This document shows, piece by piece, positions 9,364 to 17,931 of a DNA stretch of 64,000 bases. The notes beneath the pieces were generated by a model, which saw only the letters and a program-made list of their open reading frames with translations, ran no database searches and had not been told where the DNA came from. Positions within the stretch are counted from its first letter, which is position 1, and each line of letters starts with the position of its first letter. The stretch comes from Bacillota bacterium (GTDB taxonomy: Bacteria; Bacillota; Clostridia; Acetivibrionales; DSM-1351), in assembly GCA_023400235.1 (NCBI GenBank), contig JAEXFI010000002.1, positions 62,001 to 126,000 of the forward strand. Direction: 5' to 3'. The position numbers and the translations under genes are program-made.

Positions 9364-9714
9364 TTATTTCTGATTATCCTGCTTTTGGGTTATACTTTTG
9401 GACAGCTCATACAGTAAATCAGGGGTAATATGCAAATCAAACTTCAGGAGCTCATAATATTTCATAACCTTGCCGTCTGTGGATATTTCATGATTTCCCT
9501 TGATGAGGCCTGCGGCCTCCAGCTTTCGCAGGTGCATATAAAGCAGGGGTCTGCTGATATTCACTGTTCTGGCAAGTTCACTTACATATTGCCTTTTTTC
9601 ATATAAAATACCCAGGATTTTCAGCCGCAGAGGATGGGAAAGAGAGTCAGACAGCCTGAGCAGTTTATCTCCGGTATTGACAAGGCCCGTCTCATTATCA
9701 TTGATGTGTGACAT
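9364..9714 (-). CDS. ArsR-family winged-helix regulator
   Basis: A 116-aa transcription regulator with one winged-helix domain: LSHPLRLKILGIL opens the helical core and SELARTVNISRPLLYMHLRKL is the helix-turn-helix. No metal-binding CxC is present, so a metal-sensing role is not supported. The ATG at 9712-9714 overlaps the end of the upstream membrane-protein gene and has AAGGAAG in that gene's last codons, so translation is probably coupled. The longer frame starting at 9750 has no ribosome site. The palindrome in the shared promoter is the likely autoregulatory operator. Confidence 0.85.
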   Translation of the reverse strand: MSHINDNETGLVNTGDKLLRLSDSLSHPLRLKILGILYEKRQYVSELARTVNISRPLLYMHLRKLEAAGLIKGNHEISTDGKVMKYYELLKFDLHITPDLLYELSKSITQKQDNQK

Positions 9715-9715
9715 C

Positions 9716-9961
9716 CTATTCAACTTCCTTAAGTAATCTTTCAATGGCATCCATTTTCATATTTAACTCTGCAAAACCTTCCTTAAGCTCCATATTTGAC
9801 AAGGCCAGACTATTGGCCAAAGCCTTTATGGAATTTAACTGCTCCAGTTGGTTTTTTGATTTTGACCTTGTCAGTAATACAAGTACAACGATTGCAGCAA
9901 TTATCAGCCCTACCAGGATTATGGCGGCAAAAAGGAAAAAGAATATGGAAAAATTCATCAT
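9716..9961 (-). CDS. small membrane protein with C-terminal coiled coil, 81 aa
   Basis: One strongly hydrophobic helix (about residues 4-30) is followed by a basic RSKSK stop-transfer and an amphipathic, probably coiled-coil C-terminus ending in RLLKEVE. The family is not recognised. The GGAGG at 9968-9972 sits 6 bases upstream of the ATG at 9961 (read on the minus strand), which rejects the longer frame from 10045. Immediate coupling to the ArsR-type gene suggests the pair acts together, perhaps as membrane sensor and regulator; that is inference. Confidence 0.75.
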   Translation of the reverse strand: MMNFSIFFFLFAAIILVGLIIAAIVVLVLLTRSKSKNQLEQLNSIKALANSLALSNMELKEGFAELNMKMDAIERLLKEVE

Positions 9962-10006
9962 TGCAAACCTCCAATTAAAAATATTATGTGTTAATATATA
10001 ATTTAC

Positions 10007-10045
10007 ACCTGTAATAATTTTATTACAGGTAACCTGCATTGTCAA
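10007..10045 (-). promoter_or_regulatory. promoter with overlapping palindromic operator
   Basis: On the minus strand TTGACA (10040-10045) and TAAAAT (10017-10022) are spaced by 17 bases. A perfect 11-bp inverted repeat with a 2-base spacer (ACCTGTAATAA at 10007-10017, complement at 10020-10030) covers the -10. The length, spacing and position fit an ArsR-type operator, most simply for the regulator encoded in this operon. Confidence 0.75.
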
Positions 10046-10069
10046 TGTGAATTTAGTGCGACTTTTCTT

Positions 10070-10099
10070 TTGACTTCCATATGACGTTTCGGTTATACT
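10070..10099 (+). promoter_or_regulatory. candidate promoter of the ABC-F gene
   Basis: TTGACT (10070-10075) and TATACT (10094-10099) are 18 bases apart. A start near 10106 would give a leader of about 174 nt before the ATG at 10280. A short inverted repeat, TGACG (10082-10086) with CGTCA (10106-10110), brackets the -10. Confidence 0.55.
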
Positions 10100-10170
10100 A
10101 ATTTTCGTCAGTGTATAAAAAAATGAGCTTTAATTGGAAATAAACTTTGCAAGTGCATTATGGAGGCAAT

Positions 10171-10279
10171 AGCGTGAAAGATTCATGTGGAAAGTCAAAG
10201 TGACTTTCACGCTGCGAAAGCCACTGCGTGTCTTTCATTACTATTTGTGTACGCGCTATACGCGTAGACGGGAGATAAA
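10171..10279 (+). ncRNA. structured 5' leader, copy 1 of a repeated cis-RNA element
   Basis: Positions 10171-10284 match 60949-61062 without gaps at about 101 of 114 positions, ending in the start codon and GAG. Visible helices: a long one pairing 10175-10190 with 10221-10237; an inner hairpin 10191-10197/10201-10207; and a competing 10-bp helix 10171-10180/10204-10213. A hairpin 10250-10255/10261-10266 ends four bases before the GGGAG ribosome site. Several differences from copy 2 preserve pairing. I recognise no known riboswitch consensus. Confidence 0.65.
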
Positions 10280-11836
10280 ATGAGCATATTGACAGTTGAA
10301 AATGTAAGTCATGGTTTTGGGGCCAGAAAAATTCTGGAGGAAGCCTCGTTCAGGCTTTTAAAGGGAGAGCATGTGGGTCTGGTGGGAGCAAACGGAGAAG
10401 GGAAATCGACCTTTTTAAATATCATAACAGGAAAACTGATGCCCGACGAGGGAAAGGTGGAGTGGTGCAACAGAATAACCACCGGCTATCTGGACCAGCA
10501 CACGGTGCTGACGCCGGGAAAGACAATACGGGAGGCTTTGAGAGAGGCTTTTCAGTATATGTTTGATCTTGAAAAGGAAATGCTGGAGCTGTATGAAAAA
10601 ATGGCAGAGGTTTCAGAAAACGAAATTAATGCCATGATGGAGGATGTGGGAGACATACAGAATGTACTGGAGCACAACGGCTTTTACATTTTGGACTCCA
10701 AAATAGAAGAGGTGGCCAATGGCTTGGGGCTTGGAGATATAGGCCTGGAAACTGACGTGGCAAATCTCAGCGGAGGCCAGAGGGCAAAGGTTTTGCTGAC
10801 AAAGCTTCTGTTGCAGAATCCAATGATTCTGATTCTGGACGAGCCTACCAACTTCCTGGATGAAAATCACATAAACTGGCTTAAGAACTATCTGAAGGAA
10901 TACGAGAATGCATTTATTCTGGTATCCCATGATATTCCTTTCCTCAATGATGTGGTAAATGTCATATATCATGTAGAGAATGCCGTACTTACCAGGTATT
11001 CAGGCAACTATGACGAGTTCCAGAGAATGCACCAGTTGGCCAAGCAGCAGACCATGCAGGCGTATGAAAAGCAGCAGAAGGAAATTGAAAAGCTGGAGGA
11101 CTTCATTGCCAGAAACAAGGCCAGGGTTGCCACCACCAATATGGCAAAAAGCAGACAGAAGAAGCTTGATAAGATGGATATTATAGAAAAGGTTAAAGAA
11201 AAGGTCAAGCCCATATTCAAGTTCAGGGAGGCCAGGGCTCCCGGCCGCTATGTTTTTCAGACACATAATCTTGTCATAGGCTATGACTCGGCTTTGACCG
11301 GTACTTTGAACATAGCGCTGGAGCGTGGACAAAAGGTTGCAATCAAGGGTGTCAACGGCCTTGGAAAGTCCACCCTTCTAAAAACCCTGCTGGGGCTTCA
11401 GGAGCCATTCGGGGGAGAGGTTAAGCTGGATGATTATCTGTATCCCGGCTACTTTGAGCAGGAATCCCAGCGCTATAACACCAATACTGCACTGGAAGAG
11501 GTGTGGAACGACTACCCGGGCATGTCCAATGCAGAGGTAAGAGGAGCTCTGGCAAAATGCGGACTTACAACGGAACACATTACCAGTCAGATGATGGTGC
11601 TCAGCGGTGGTGAAAATGCCAAGGTGAGGCTGTGCAAGCTTATGCTCAAGGATGTGAACTGGCTGATTCTGGATGAGCCCACAAATCATCTGGATGTGGA
11701 GGCAAAGGAGGAGCTCAGGCGGGCCTTGAGGGAGTTCAGGGGAACCGTACTTCTGGTATGCCACGAGCCGGAGTTTTATCAGGACTGGGTGACCGAGGTT
11801 TGGAATGTTGAGAACTGGACTACTAAAATAGTGTGA
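10280..11836 (+). CDS. ABC-F family ATPase
   Basis: A soluble 518-aa protein with two ATP-binding cassettes and no membrane domain, the ABC-F layout of ribosome-associated translation or antibiotic-protection factors. Walker A motifs are GANGEGKST (36-44) and GVNGLGKST. Signatures are LSGGQRAK and LSGGENAK, and the Walker B motifs ILDEPTNFLD and ILDEPTNHLD are intact. The charged linker between the cassettes has an arm-type helical region. The second switch His is in CHEPEF rather than SHD. It looks closer to the YkpA/YbiT housekeeping group than to a specific resistance group, but the subgroup is uncertain. GGGAG sits five bases upstream, directly behind the leader hairpin. Confidence 0.9.
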   Translation: MSILTVENVSHGFGARKILEEASFRLLKGEHVGLVGANGEGKSTFLNIITGKLMPDEGKVEWCNRITTGYLDQHTVLTPGKTIREALREAFQYMFDLEKEMLELYEKMAEVSENEINAMMEDVGDIQNVLEHNGFYILDSKIEEVANGLGLGDIGLETDVANLSGGQRAKVLLTKLLLQNPMILILDEPTNFLDENHINWLKNYLKEYENAFILVSHDIPFLNDVVNVIYHVENAVLTRYSGNYDEFQRMHQLAKQQTMQAYEKQQKEIEKLEDFIARNKARVATTNMAKSRQKKLDKMDIIEKVKEKVKPIFKFREARAPGRYVFQTHNLVIGYDSALTGTLNIALERGQKVAIKGVNGLGKSTLLKTLLGLQEPFGGEVKLDDYLYPGYFEQESQRYNTNTALEEVWNDYPGMSNAEVRGALAKCGLTTEHITSQMMVLSGGENAKVRLCKLMLKDVNWLILDEPTNHLDVEAKEELRRALREFRGTVLLVCHEPEFYQDWVTEVWNVENWTTKIV

Positions 11837-11888
11837 TGGCGCCGTGATTAAAACAGAAAAATCTGGAAATCAGGTTCAGAGGTGAAGT

Positions 11889-12623
11889 ATGCCCTATAAC
11901 AAGTATGATGAGAGTGTGTTTTTTGAAAAATACAGCAGCATGGATAGGTCAAAAAAGGGCCTGGAGGGAGCAGGAGAATGGCACGAGCTTGAAAAGCTGC
12001 TGCCTGACTTCAGGGATAAAAGAGTTCTGGATTTGGGCTGCGGCTTTGGCTGGCACTGCAGGTATGCGGTTGAAAAAGGAGCAAGCTCTGTATTTGGAAT
12101 TGACATATCACAAAAAATGCTGAATGAAGCAATAAAAAAGACAAGCTCCTCCAAGGTTAAATATTCTTGTAGGTCAATTGAAGACATTGATTTTGAAGAA
12201 AACTCCTTTGATGTGGTAATCAGCTCCCTTGCCTTCCACTACGTGGAGTCCTTTGAGCATATAGTGGACAGGGTAAGCAGGTGCCTGACACGGAACGGTA
12301 TACTGGTGTTTTCTGTTGAGCATCCGGTATTCACTGCCCAGGGACCTCAGGACTGGTACTGCGATAAAAGCGGCAGCAGGCTCCACTGGCCGGTAGACAG
12401 TTACTTTTCGGAAGGGGGACGTGAGGCTGTTTTTCTCGGTGAAAAGGTGGTCAAGTACCATAAAACACTGACCACCTATATAAGCAGCCTTATAAATTCG
12501 GGTTTTGAAATAACCGGGTGCGTAGAACCAAGGCCGGCAAAAAGTCTGCAGGAGGCCCAGCCTGAAATGTCGGATGAATTGCGCAGGCCCATGATGCTCC
12601 TGGTATCTGCAAGAAAGAAATAA
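11889..12623 (+). CDS. class I SAM-dependent methyltransferase
   Basis: A 244-aa Rossmann-fold methyltransferase. Motif I VLDLGCGFGWH (about 45-55) binds SAM, followed by the acidic GIDIS and the motif DVVISSLAFHYVES. The C-terminal half is typical of the Methyltransf_11/UbiE-like group acting on small molecules; the substrate is not predictable. It lies 52 bases after the ABC-F gene and may be co-transcribed with it. GAGGTGAAGT just before the ATG serves as the ribosome site. Confidence 0.85.
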   Translation: MPYNKYDESVFFEKYSSMDRSKKGLEGAGEWHELEKLLPDFRDKRVLDLGCGFGWHCRYAVEKGASSVFGIDISQKMLNEAIKKTSSSKVKYSCRSIEDIDFEENSFDVVISSLAFHYVESFEHIVDRVSRCLTRNGILVFSVEHPVFTAQGPQDWYCDKSGSRLHWPVDSYFSEGGREAVFLGEKVVKYHKTLTTYISSLINSGFEITGCVEPRPAKSLQEAQPEMSDELRRPMMLLVSARKK

Positions 12624-12660
12624 AGACCATAAGAGATAATATTAAGAAAGAAATAAAACA

Positions 12661-12699
12661 AAAGGGATGCCAATAACCGTAAGGCCAAGGCATCCCTTT
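12661..12699 (-). terminator. terminator of the P-II gene (and probably of the methyltransferase gene)
   Basis: An 11-bp perfect stem (AAAGGGATGCC, 12661-12671, with 12689-12699) is followed on the minus strand by a T-rich tract. It sits between the convergent methyltransferase and P-II genes. Confidence 0.7.
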
Positions 12700-12747
12700 C
12701 AACATGCCGTAATATTACAGGTGTAAGTTTTTAATCATGCTGCTGCA

Positions 12748-13089
12748 TCAGCCGATAGCTTCGGAGCCTTCTTCCCCGGTTCTTATCCTGTAGCATTCAT
12801 CTACGGGAAGGACAAATATCTTTCCGTCGCCTATATTACCTGTTCTGGCTGATTTCATTATGGCATCGATTGTTGGCTTCACAAATTCATCATTAACTGA
12901 GATCTCAAACTTTACTTTATTAAGCAGGTTGACTTCTGTTACTGTACCGCGGTAACTTTCTGTATATCCCATCTGCTGTCCGCAGCCCTTTACGTGGCTT
13001 ACGGTCATTTTGTGAATCTGAGCGTCAAATAAGGCCTGCTTGACATCCTCAAAAGCTTCCGGTCTTACTATGGCAACCACCATTTTCAT
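12748..13089 (-). CDS. P-II family nitrogen-regulatory protein
   Basis: A 113-aa trimeric-type signal protein that senses 2-oxoglutarate and ATP/ADP and controls nitrogen targets. The T-loop retains Tyr46 in ESYRG, the position uridylylated in GlnB/GlnK. The signatures TVTEVNLLNKVKFEI and ARTGNIGDGKIFV are intact, and RTGE follows. AGGAGG lies seven bases before the ATG at 13089; the longer frame from 13158 is unsupported. It is an orphan: no amt, glnA or nif gene is adjacent, so GlnB versus GlnK or a divergent NifI type cannot be decided. Confidence 0.88.
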   Translation of the reverse strand: MKMVVAIVRPEAFEDVKQALFDAQIHKMTVSHVKGCGQQMGYTESYRGTVTEVNLLNKVKFEISVNDEFVKPTIDAIMKSARTGNIGDGKIFVLPVDECYRIRTGEEGSEAIG

Positions 13090-13391
13090 ATAAAATCCTC
13101 CTAAGTACCCCAAATTATTTTTTATAATTATATTATATATAATTTTCCAGCTGAACACTAGTGGTTTATAACACCTGAAAGTTATATGCTGCCATCGGTT
13201 AAATTACTGAAACCACTTGATTATTCCCACACTTTTTTTGTACATAGGAAGAAAAATTATGTTATAATTTTATACGTGTAAATTTAATTAAAAAATGAGA
13301 AAAAATCGGGATGGCTGCCGGATTAGAGATATGCCGCCTATTCCCGCATAATTTTGTTTATGGTCGGTTTGGCCGGCCTTTTGGAGGTAAA

Positions 13392-15179
13392 ATGGTAAAA
13401 AAATTACTAATGGGTAATGAAGCAATTGCCCTTGGAGCGATATGCGCAGGGGTCAATGTGGTAACGGGCTATCCTGGGACTCCCTCCACAGAAGTATTGG
13501 AAGCTATAGCCCATAATAATCCCGGAGATATATATGTTGAATGGTCGGTAAATGAAAAGGCTGCCATGGAGATAGCCGCAGGTGCAGCATACAGCGGAGC
13601 CAGAACACTGGTTACCATGAAGCAGGTTGGACTCAATGTTGCGGCGGATCCTCTGATGTGCCTTTCATACATAGGAGTAAAGGGGGGCATGGTGGTATTG
13701 GTTGCAGACGACCCCGGCCCGCTTTCTTCTCAGACAGAGCAGGACACACGGCATTTTGCCAGGTTCTCAAATCTGCCTGTTTTGGATCCGTCCACACCTG
13801 AAGAAGCCTATGAAATGATCGGGTACGCATTTGAATTATCAGAAGCTGTGGAATTACCGGTATTTTTAAGGCCTGCAACAAGGGTGTGCCATGCCTGCGG
13901 AACAGTTGAAATTGATGAAAACAGAGCTGCACATGAGCCGGAAGGTTTTGTAAAGGACCCTAAATGGGTTATATTCCCAAGCCTTGCATATAAAAAGCAC
14001 CTTCATATAGAGCAGCTTCAGCAAAAGCTGTCGGAAATTTTTTCACAATCCCGCTTCAATTGCATAGAGGGCAGCGGAAAGCTGGGGATAGCAGCTTCAG
14101 GTGTTGCCTTCACCTATGTATCTGAAGCGTTGGAGAAGCTGCAGGCACAGGCAAAGGTTTTCAAGGTTGGAACGCCGTATCCGCTGCCCAAGGCCAAGGC
14201 TGAAGAATTTCTGGATGGGCTGGAGCAGGTTTTGGTTTTTGAGGAACTGGACCCGGTTGTGGAAGAGGAGCTTATGCTGCTGTGTTCTTCAGAGGATATT
14301 GATGTAAGGATACTGGGCAAAAAAACCGGAAATCTGCCATTTGCGGGAGAATATACCTTTGAGCTGGTTTATGAGGCACTTGAGGCCTTCCTCGGAATAG
14401 AGGGGTCAATGGCAGATAAGACAGCTCTGCCGCAGCTTCCGGTCAGACAGCCTGTTTTGTGTGCCGGCTGCCCGCACAGAGCCTCCTTTTATGCGGTAAA
14501 AATGGCTGCCAAGGGTCAAAAGGCAGTTTTTACCGGAGATATCGGCTGTTATACCCTGGGAAATGCCAAGCCTCTGGATATGGTAGACACCTGCCTGTGC
14601 ATGGGAGCAGGCATAACCGTAGCCCAGGGAATTAAGAGAACCGAACCTGACACAAGCTGTATAGCCTTTATTGGAGATTCCACCTTCTTTCACACTGGAA
14701 TTCCCGGGATAGCAAATGCAGTTTACAACAATACGGATATAACTATAATAATACTTGACAACAGTACTACAGCCATGACAGGCCACCAGCCGCATCCAGG
14801 CATAGGCAGGACCATGATGAACAGCATATCTGAGAAAATAGACATATACGGTGTGGTCAAGGCCTGTGGCGTAGGACACATAGAGAAAGGCAACCCCCTG
14901 GATTTCAAGAACTCAGTGGAGCTGATTAAAAAGGCAGTTGCATACAAGGGGCCGTCGGTAGTCATCTTTGAAGCTCCCTGCATTGCATTGTTCAAACCTG
15001 AGATCAAAAATACCGTAAATGATAAGTGCAGAAAATGCAGGAAGTGCATTACGGAAATAGGTTGTCCTGCAATTTCCGTGGACGGCGGAAGGGTTGTAAT
15101 CGAGCCGTCCCTTTGCTATGGCTGCGGTTTATGTGTAAACGTATGTCCCTTTAATGCCATAGAAAAGGCAGAGGTATGA
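13392..15179 (+). CDS. iorA: indolepyruvate ferredoxin oxidoreductase, alpha subunit
   Basis: The large subunit (595 aa) of the oxygen-sensitive enzyme that decarboxylates aryl-2-oxoacids (indolepyruvate, phenylpyruvate) to aryl-acetyl-CoA while reducing ferredoxin. The pyrimidine-binding TPP domain begins at MGNEAIALGA with GYPGTPSTE. The TPP pyrophosphate domain has GDIGCYTLG and GDSTFFHTG. Two 4Fe-4S clusters lie at the C-terminus, with cysteines 546, 549, 552 and 558, and 575, 578, 581 and 585. The ATG at 13392 has GGAGG just upstream; the in-frame extension to 13311 lacks a ribosome site. iorB follows after 117 bases and a CoA-ligase gene after mgsA, so the set probably serves aromatic amino acid catabolism. 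Confidence 0.95.
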   Translation: MVKKLLMGNEAIALGAICAGVNVVTGYPGTPSTEVLEAIAHNNPGDIYVEWSVNEKAAMEIAAGAAYSGARTLVTMKQVGLNVAADPLMCLSYIGVKGGMVVLVADDPGPLSSQTEQDTRHFARFSNLPVLDPSTPEEAYEMIGYAFELSEAVELPVFLRPATRVCHACGTVEIDENRAAHEPEGFVKDPKWVIFPSLAYKKHLHIEQLQQKLSEIFSQSRFNCIEGSGKLGIAASGVAFTYVSEALEKLQAQAKVFKVGTPYPLPKAKAEEFLDGLEQVLVFEELDPVVEEELMLLCSSEDIDVRILGKKTGNLPFAGEYTFELVYEALEAFLGIEGSMADKTALPQLPVRQPVLCAGCPHRASFYAVKMAAKGQKAVFTGDIGCYTLGNAKPLDMVDTCLCMGAGITVAQGIKRTEPDTSCIAFIGDSTFFHTGIPGIANAVYNNTDITIIILDNSTTAMTGHQPHPGIGRTMMNSISEKIDIYGVVKACGVGHIEKGNPLDFKNSVELIKKAVAYKGPSVVIFEAPCIALFKPEIKNTVNDKCRKCRKCITEIGCPAISVDGGRVVIEPSLCYGCGLCVNVCPFNAIEKAEV

Positions 15180-15296
15180 CGGATGTAAGCATGGAGGTAA
15201 AAGGTTTTAAAGAAATTTTGAAGAAGATAAAAATGTGGCACCGATTCCATGCTGTGACTTTCATGGAGTTTTGTGCGAGTAGGGGGCATGGAAATA

Positions 15297-15926
15297 ATGA
15301 TGAATAAGCATGAAATAAAGGACAATAAATACGATATTTTAATAGCAGGAGTTGGGGGGCAGGGGACTGTACTTGCTTCACGACTGCTTGCGGCGGCGGC
15401 CATCAGTCAGGGAAGCTTTGCCAGGACCTCTGAAACCATTGGGATGTCTCAGCGCGGCGGATGTGTTGTAAGTCATGTGAGGATAAACAGTGAGAAAAGC
15501 AGCTCCATAATTCCCATGGCAAGTGCTGATTTGCTCATTGCCTTTGAACTTTCCGAGGCGGCGCGAAGTATGCCAAGACTGAAAAAGGGAGGCTGCTGTA
15601 TTGTCAATACCCAGATAATCAAGCCGGTTTCAGCATCCCTTGGAACATCCCGGTACGATATACAGGAAATTACAGACTATATAGACAAAAATTCAGCACA
15701 GCTTCATTATATTGACGGTTACAGCCTTGCCAACAAGGCGGGCATAGTCAAGGCTGTCAATGTAGTGCTTCTGGGAGCGGCTGCTGCGGCGGGACAAATG
15801 CCCTTCAGCAGGGAAATAATTGAGCAGGCTATAATTGAAAATATACCCCGGAAATACAGTGAGCTCAATCAAAAAGCTTTCAGGCTGGGCTATGATTTTA
15901 TTCTTGAGCAAATGTCCAAAAGCTGA
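15297..15926 (+). CDS. iorB: indolepyruvate ferredoxin oxidoreductase, beta subunit
   Basis: The small subunit (209 aa from this start) of the aryl-pyruvate oxidoreductase; a POR gamma-type domain. GVGGQGT near the N-terminus and the following SETIGMSQRGG are the hallmark motifs. AGGGGG at 15281-15286 favours ATG 15297 or 15300 over ATG 15288, which is only one base away, and over GTG 15273. Its place directly after iorA confirms the assignment. Confidence 0.93.
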   Translation: MMNKHEIKDNKYDILIAGVGGQGTVLASRLLAAAAISQGSFARTSETIGMSQRGGCVVSHVRINSEKSSSIIPMASADLLIAFELSEAARSMPRLKKGGCCIVNTQIIKPVSASLGTSRYDIQEITDYIDKNSAQLHYIDGYSLANKAGIVKAVNVVLLGAAAAAGQMPFSREIIEQAIIENIPRKYSELNQKAFRLGYDFILEQMSKS

Positions 15927-15999
15927 TTAAGCCGCATAATATTTATATTCGACACAATGAATCCAACAAAAAATAAACAGCAGAAAATGGAGATTAAAC

Positions 16000-16461
16000 A
16001 TGAGCGGAAACAAATTAGGAAAGCAGAAGCACATAGCACTTGTAGCACATGACAACAGGAAACAGGATTTAATTAATTGGGTAAAAAGCAAGTCGGATAT
16101 TTTAGGCAGACAATTCCTATGCGGAACAGGAACCACTGCTCAATTGATATCCGAAAATACCGGACTCCCTGTGAAACGCTTTAAAAGCGGCCCTCTGGGA
16201 GGAGATCAGCAGATAGGCGCTTGCATTGCAAACGGTGAGGTGGACTTTATGATATTCTTTTGGGACCCTCTCACCTCACAGCCCCATGATCCGGATGTAA
16301 AGGCGTTGCTGAGAATAGCAGTGCTGTATGACATACCTGTTGCCATGAACCAGTCCACAGCAGATTTCCTGCTTTCGTCCAATTTGATGGAAAGCGAGTA
16401 TGATAGGAATGTTGTTGACTATTACAGCAGGATAAGAAAAGAGCATTTTGGCGGCTATTAA
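16000..16461 (+). CDS. mgsA: methylglyoxal synthase
   Basis: This enzyme converts dihydroxyacetone phosphate to methylglyoxal and phosphate, a glycolytic bypass used when phosphate is short. At 153 aa it is full length. The CGTGTTAQ phosphate-binding motif, the catalytic Asp in GPLGGDQQIG, and FFWDPL followed by HDPDVKALLR are intact. It lies between iorB and the CoA-ligase gene on the same strand. That position is metabolically unexpected, and co-transcription is inferred only from spacing and strand. Confidence 0.95.
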   Translation: MSGNKLGKQKHIALVAHDNRKQDLINWVKSKSDILGRQFLCGTGTTAQLISENTGLPVKRFKSGPLGGDQQIGACIANGEVDFMIFFWDPLTSQPHDPDVKALLRIAVLYDIPVAMNQSTADFLLSSNLMESEYDRNVVDYYSRIRKEHFGGY

Positions 16462-16631
16462 CGGTCAGCCTGAGAACGCAGGCCGTGGAGGCTTAGCTTC
16501 GCTGTGCTGGGAGGTCAAAAATGGAGTAAATGTATTTAGTGTACAGGGATAATGTACAAGCTTGCAAAAGGTTAAAATTTATAGAATTATATAAATTTAC
16601 AGAAAATTATAGAAAGAAGAGATGAGTTCAG

Positions 16632-17873
16632 ATGAGTTCAGGTCAGTTTGATATTTTTAAGGAGTTGCTTATAAACGTAAGTAGCAACAGTCCTTTTTAC
16701 AAGGAGAAATTTCAAAAAGCAGGAGTTGACATAAACGAAATAACTTCTATGGAAAAGATAAGCAGTCTCCCTTTTACCACAAAGGAAGAGCTGAGGGAAG
16801 CATATCCCCTTGGACTGCAAGCGGTTCCGGAAGAAAGGATTGTAAGGATTCACTCCTCTTCGGGAACAACGGGAAAGCCTATTATTATACCCTACACTGC
16901 CAGGGACGTAAGCGATTGGGCTGAAATGATGGCCAGGAGCTTTGCTATTGCAGGCATTACACCTATGGACCGAATCCAGATAACTCCGGGCTATGGGCTG
17001 TGGACTGCGGGAATAGGTTTTCAGGCAGGCTGTGAAAGGCTGGGGGCCATGGCAGTACCCATGGGGCCTGGGAATACTGACAAGCAGCTTCAAATGATGA
17101 TGGACCTGAAATCCACTGTAATTATCGGAACTTCCTCCTATGCTCTGGTTTTGGCAGAGGAGGTTGAAAAAAGAGGTATTAAGGCTGAAATAAAGCTAAA
17201 AAAAGGTGTCATAGGCTCTGAACGCTGGGGAGAAAAAATGAGACAGCGCATCAAAAGTGAGCTGGGCATTGAGATATATGACATCTACGGGCTTACCGAA
17301 ATATACGGGCCGGGCATTGCCATAGATTGTGACTGCCATGACGGAATGCACTATTACGATGATTATCTGTATTTTGAAATAATTGACTCTGTTACGGGAC
17401 AGGTGCTTCCAGAAGGGGAAACAGGGGAACTGGTAATAACAACCCTTAGAAAAGAAGGAGCTCCCTTGCTGAGATACAGAACCAGGGACCTTACCAGAAT
17501 AATTCCCGGCAGGTGTGCCTGCGGACGCTCCTACCCGCGTATTGACAGGATAATCGGACGAACCGACGACATGGTAAAGGTCAAAGGTGTAAACATTTAT
17601 CCGGGACAAATTGATGAGATTCTCAGGGATGTGGAGGGTGTCAGCAGTGAATATCAGATTATCATTGATCATATAAACGGCAAGGATGTCATGACCTTGA
17701 AGGCGGAGTATAACTCAGACGGAGACACCTCCAGGGAGGATATGGAGTACAACATAGTTGACCTGTTCAAAAAGAGGATAGGCATACATATTATTGCGGA
17801 AGTGAGCGGCTTGGGCAGTCTGCCTCGAAGTGAAAAGAAGAGTAAGAGGATTATTGACTATAGACAAAACTAA
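16632..17873 (+). CDS. paaK: phenylacetate-CoA ligase family protein
   Basis: An AMP-forming aryl-acetate:CoA ligase (413 aa) of the ANL superfamily. The adenylation loop SSSGTTGKP lies at residues 75-83. YGLTEIYGPG, the ribose-binding TRDLTR region and the C-terminal lid with GRTDDMVKVKG are present. Adjacency to iorAB is a recurrent archaeal and clostridial arrangement in which this ligase interconverts aryl-acetyl-CoA and the free acid, possibly conserving ATP. The first ten bases of a tandem duplication at 16621-16640 contain an out-of-frame ATG; the ATG at 16632 is in frame. Confidence 0.9.
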   Translation: MSSGQFDIFKELLINVSSNSPFYKEKFQKAGVDINEITSMEKISSLPFTTKEELREAYPLGLQAVPEERIVRIHSSSGTTGKPIIIPYTARDVSDWAEMMARSFAIAGITPMDRIQITPGYGLWTAGIGFQAGCERLGAMAVPMGPGNTDKQLQMMMDLKSTVIIGTSSYALVLAEEVEKRGIKAEIKLKKGVIGSERWGEKMRQRIKSELGIEIYDIYGLTEIYGPGIAIDCDCHDGMHYYDDYLYFEIIDSVTGQVLPEGETGELVITTLRKEGAPLLRYRTRDLTRIIPGRCACGRSYPRIDRIIGRTDDMVKVKGVNIYPGQIDEILRDVEGVSSEYQIIIDHINGKDVMTLKAEYNSDGDTSREDMEYNIVDLFKKRIGIHIIAEVSGLGSLPRSEKKSKRIIDYRQN

Positions 17874-17931
17874 TATTTTGATTGCTGTTATCAGAGGCTG
17901 TTGCAAAACGTATAAATATGCAGAGTTTTTT

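Noticed and set aside
15191..15307. 38-codon ATG frame between iorA and iorB
   Set aside because: The ribosome site is weak and the product has no recognisable feature; it overlaps the iorB start and is probably chance.
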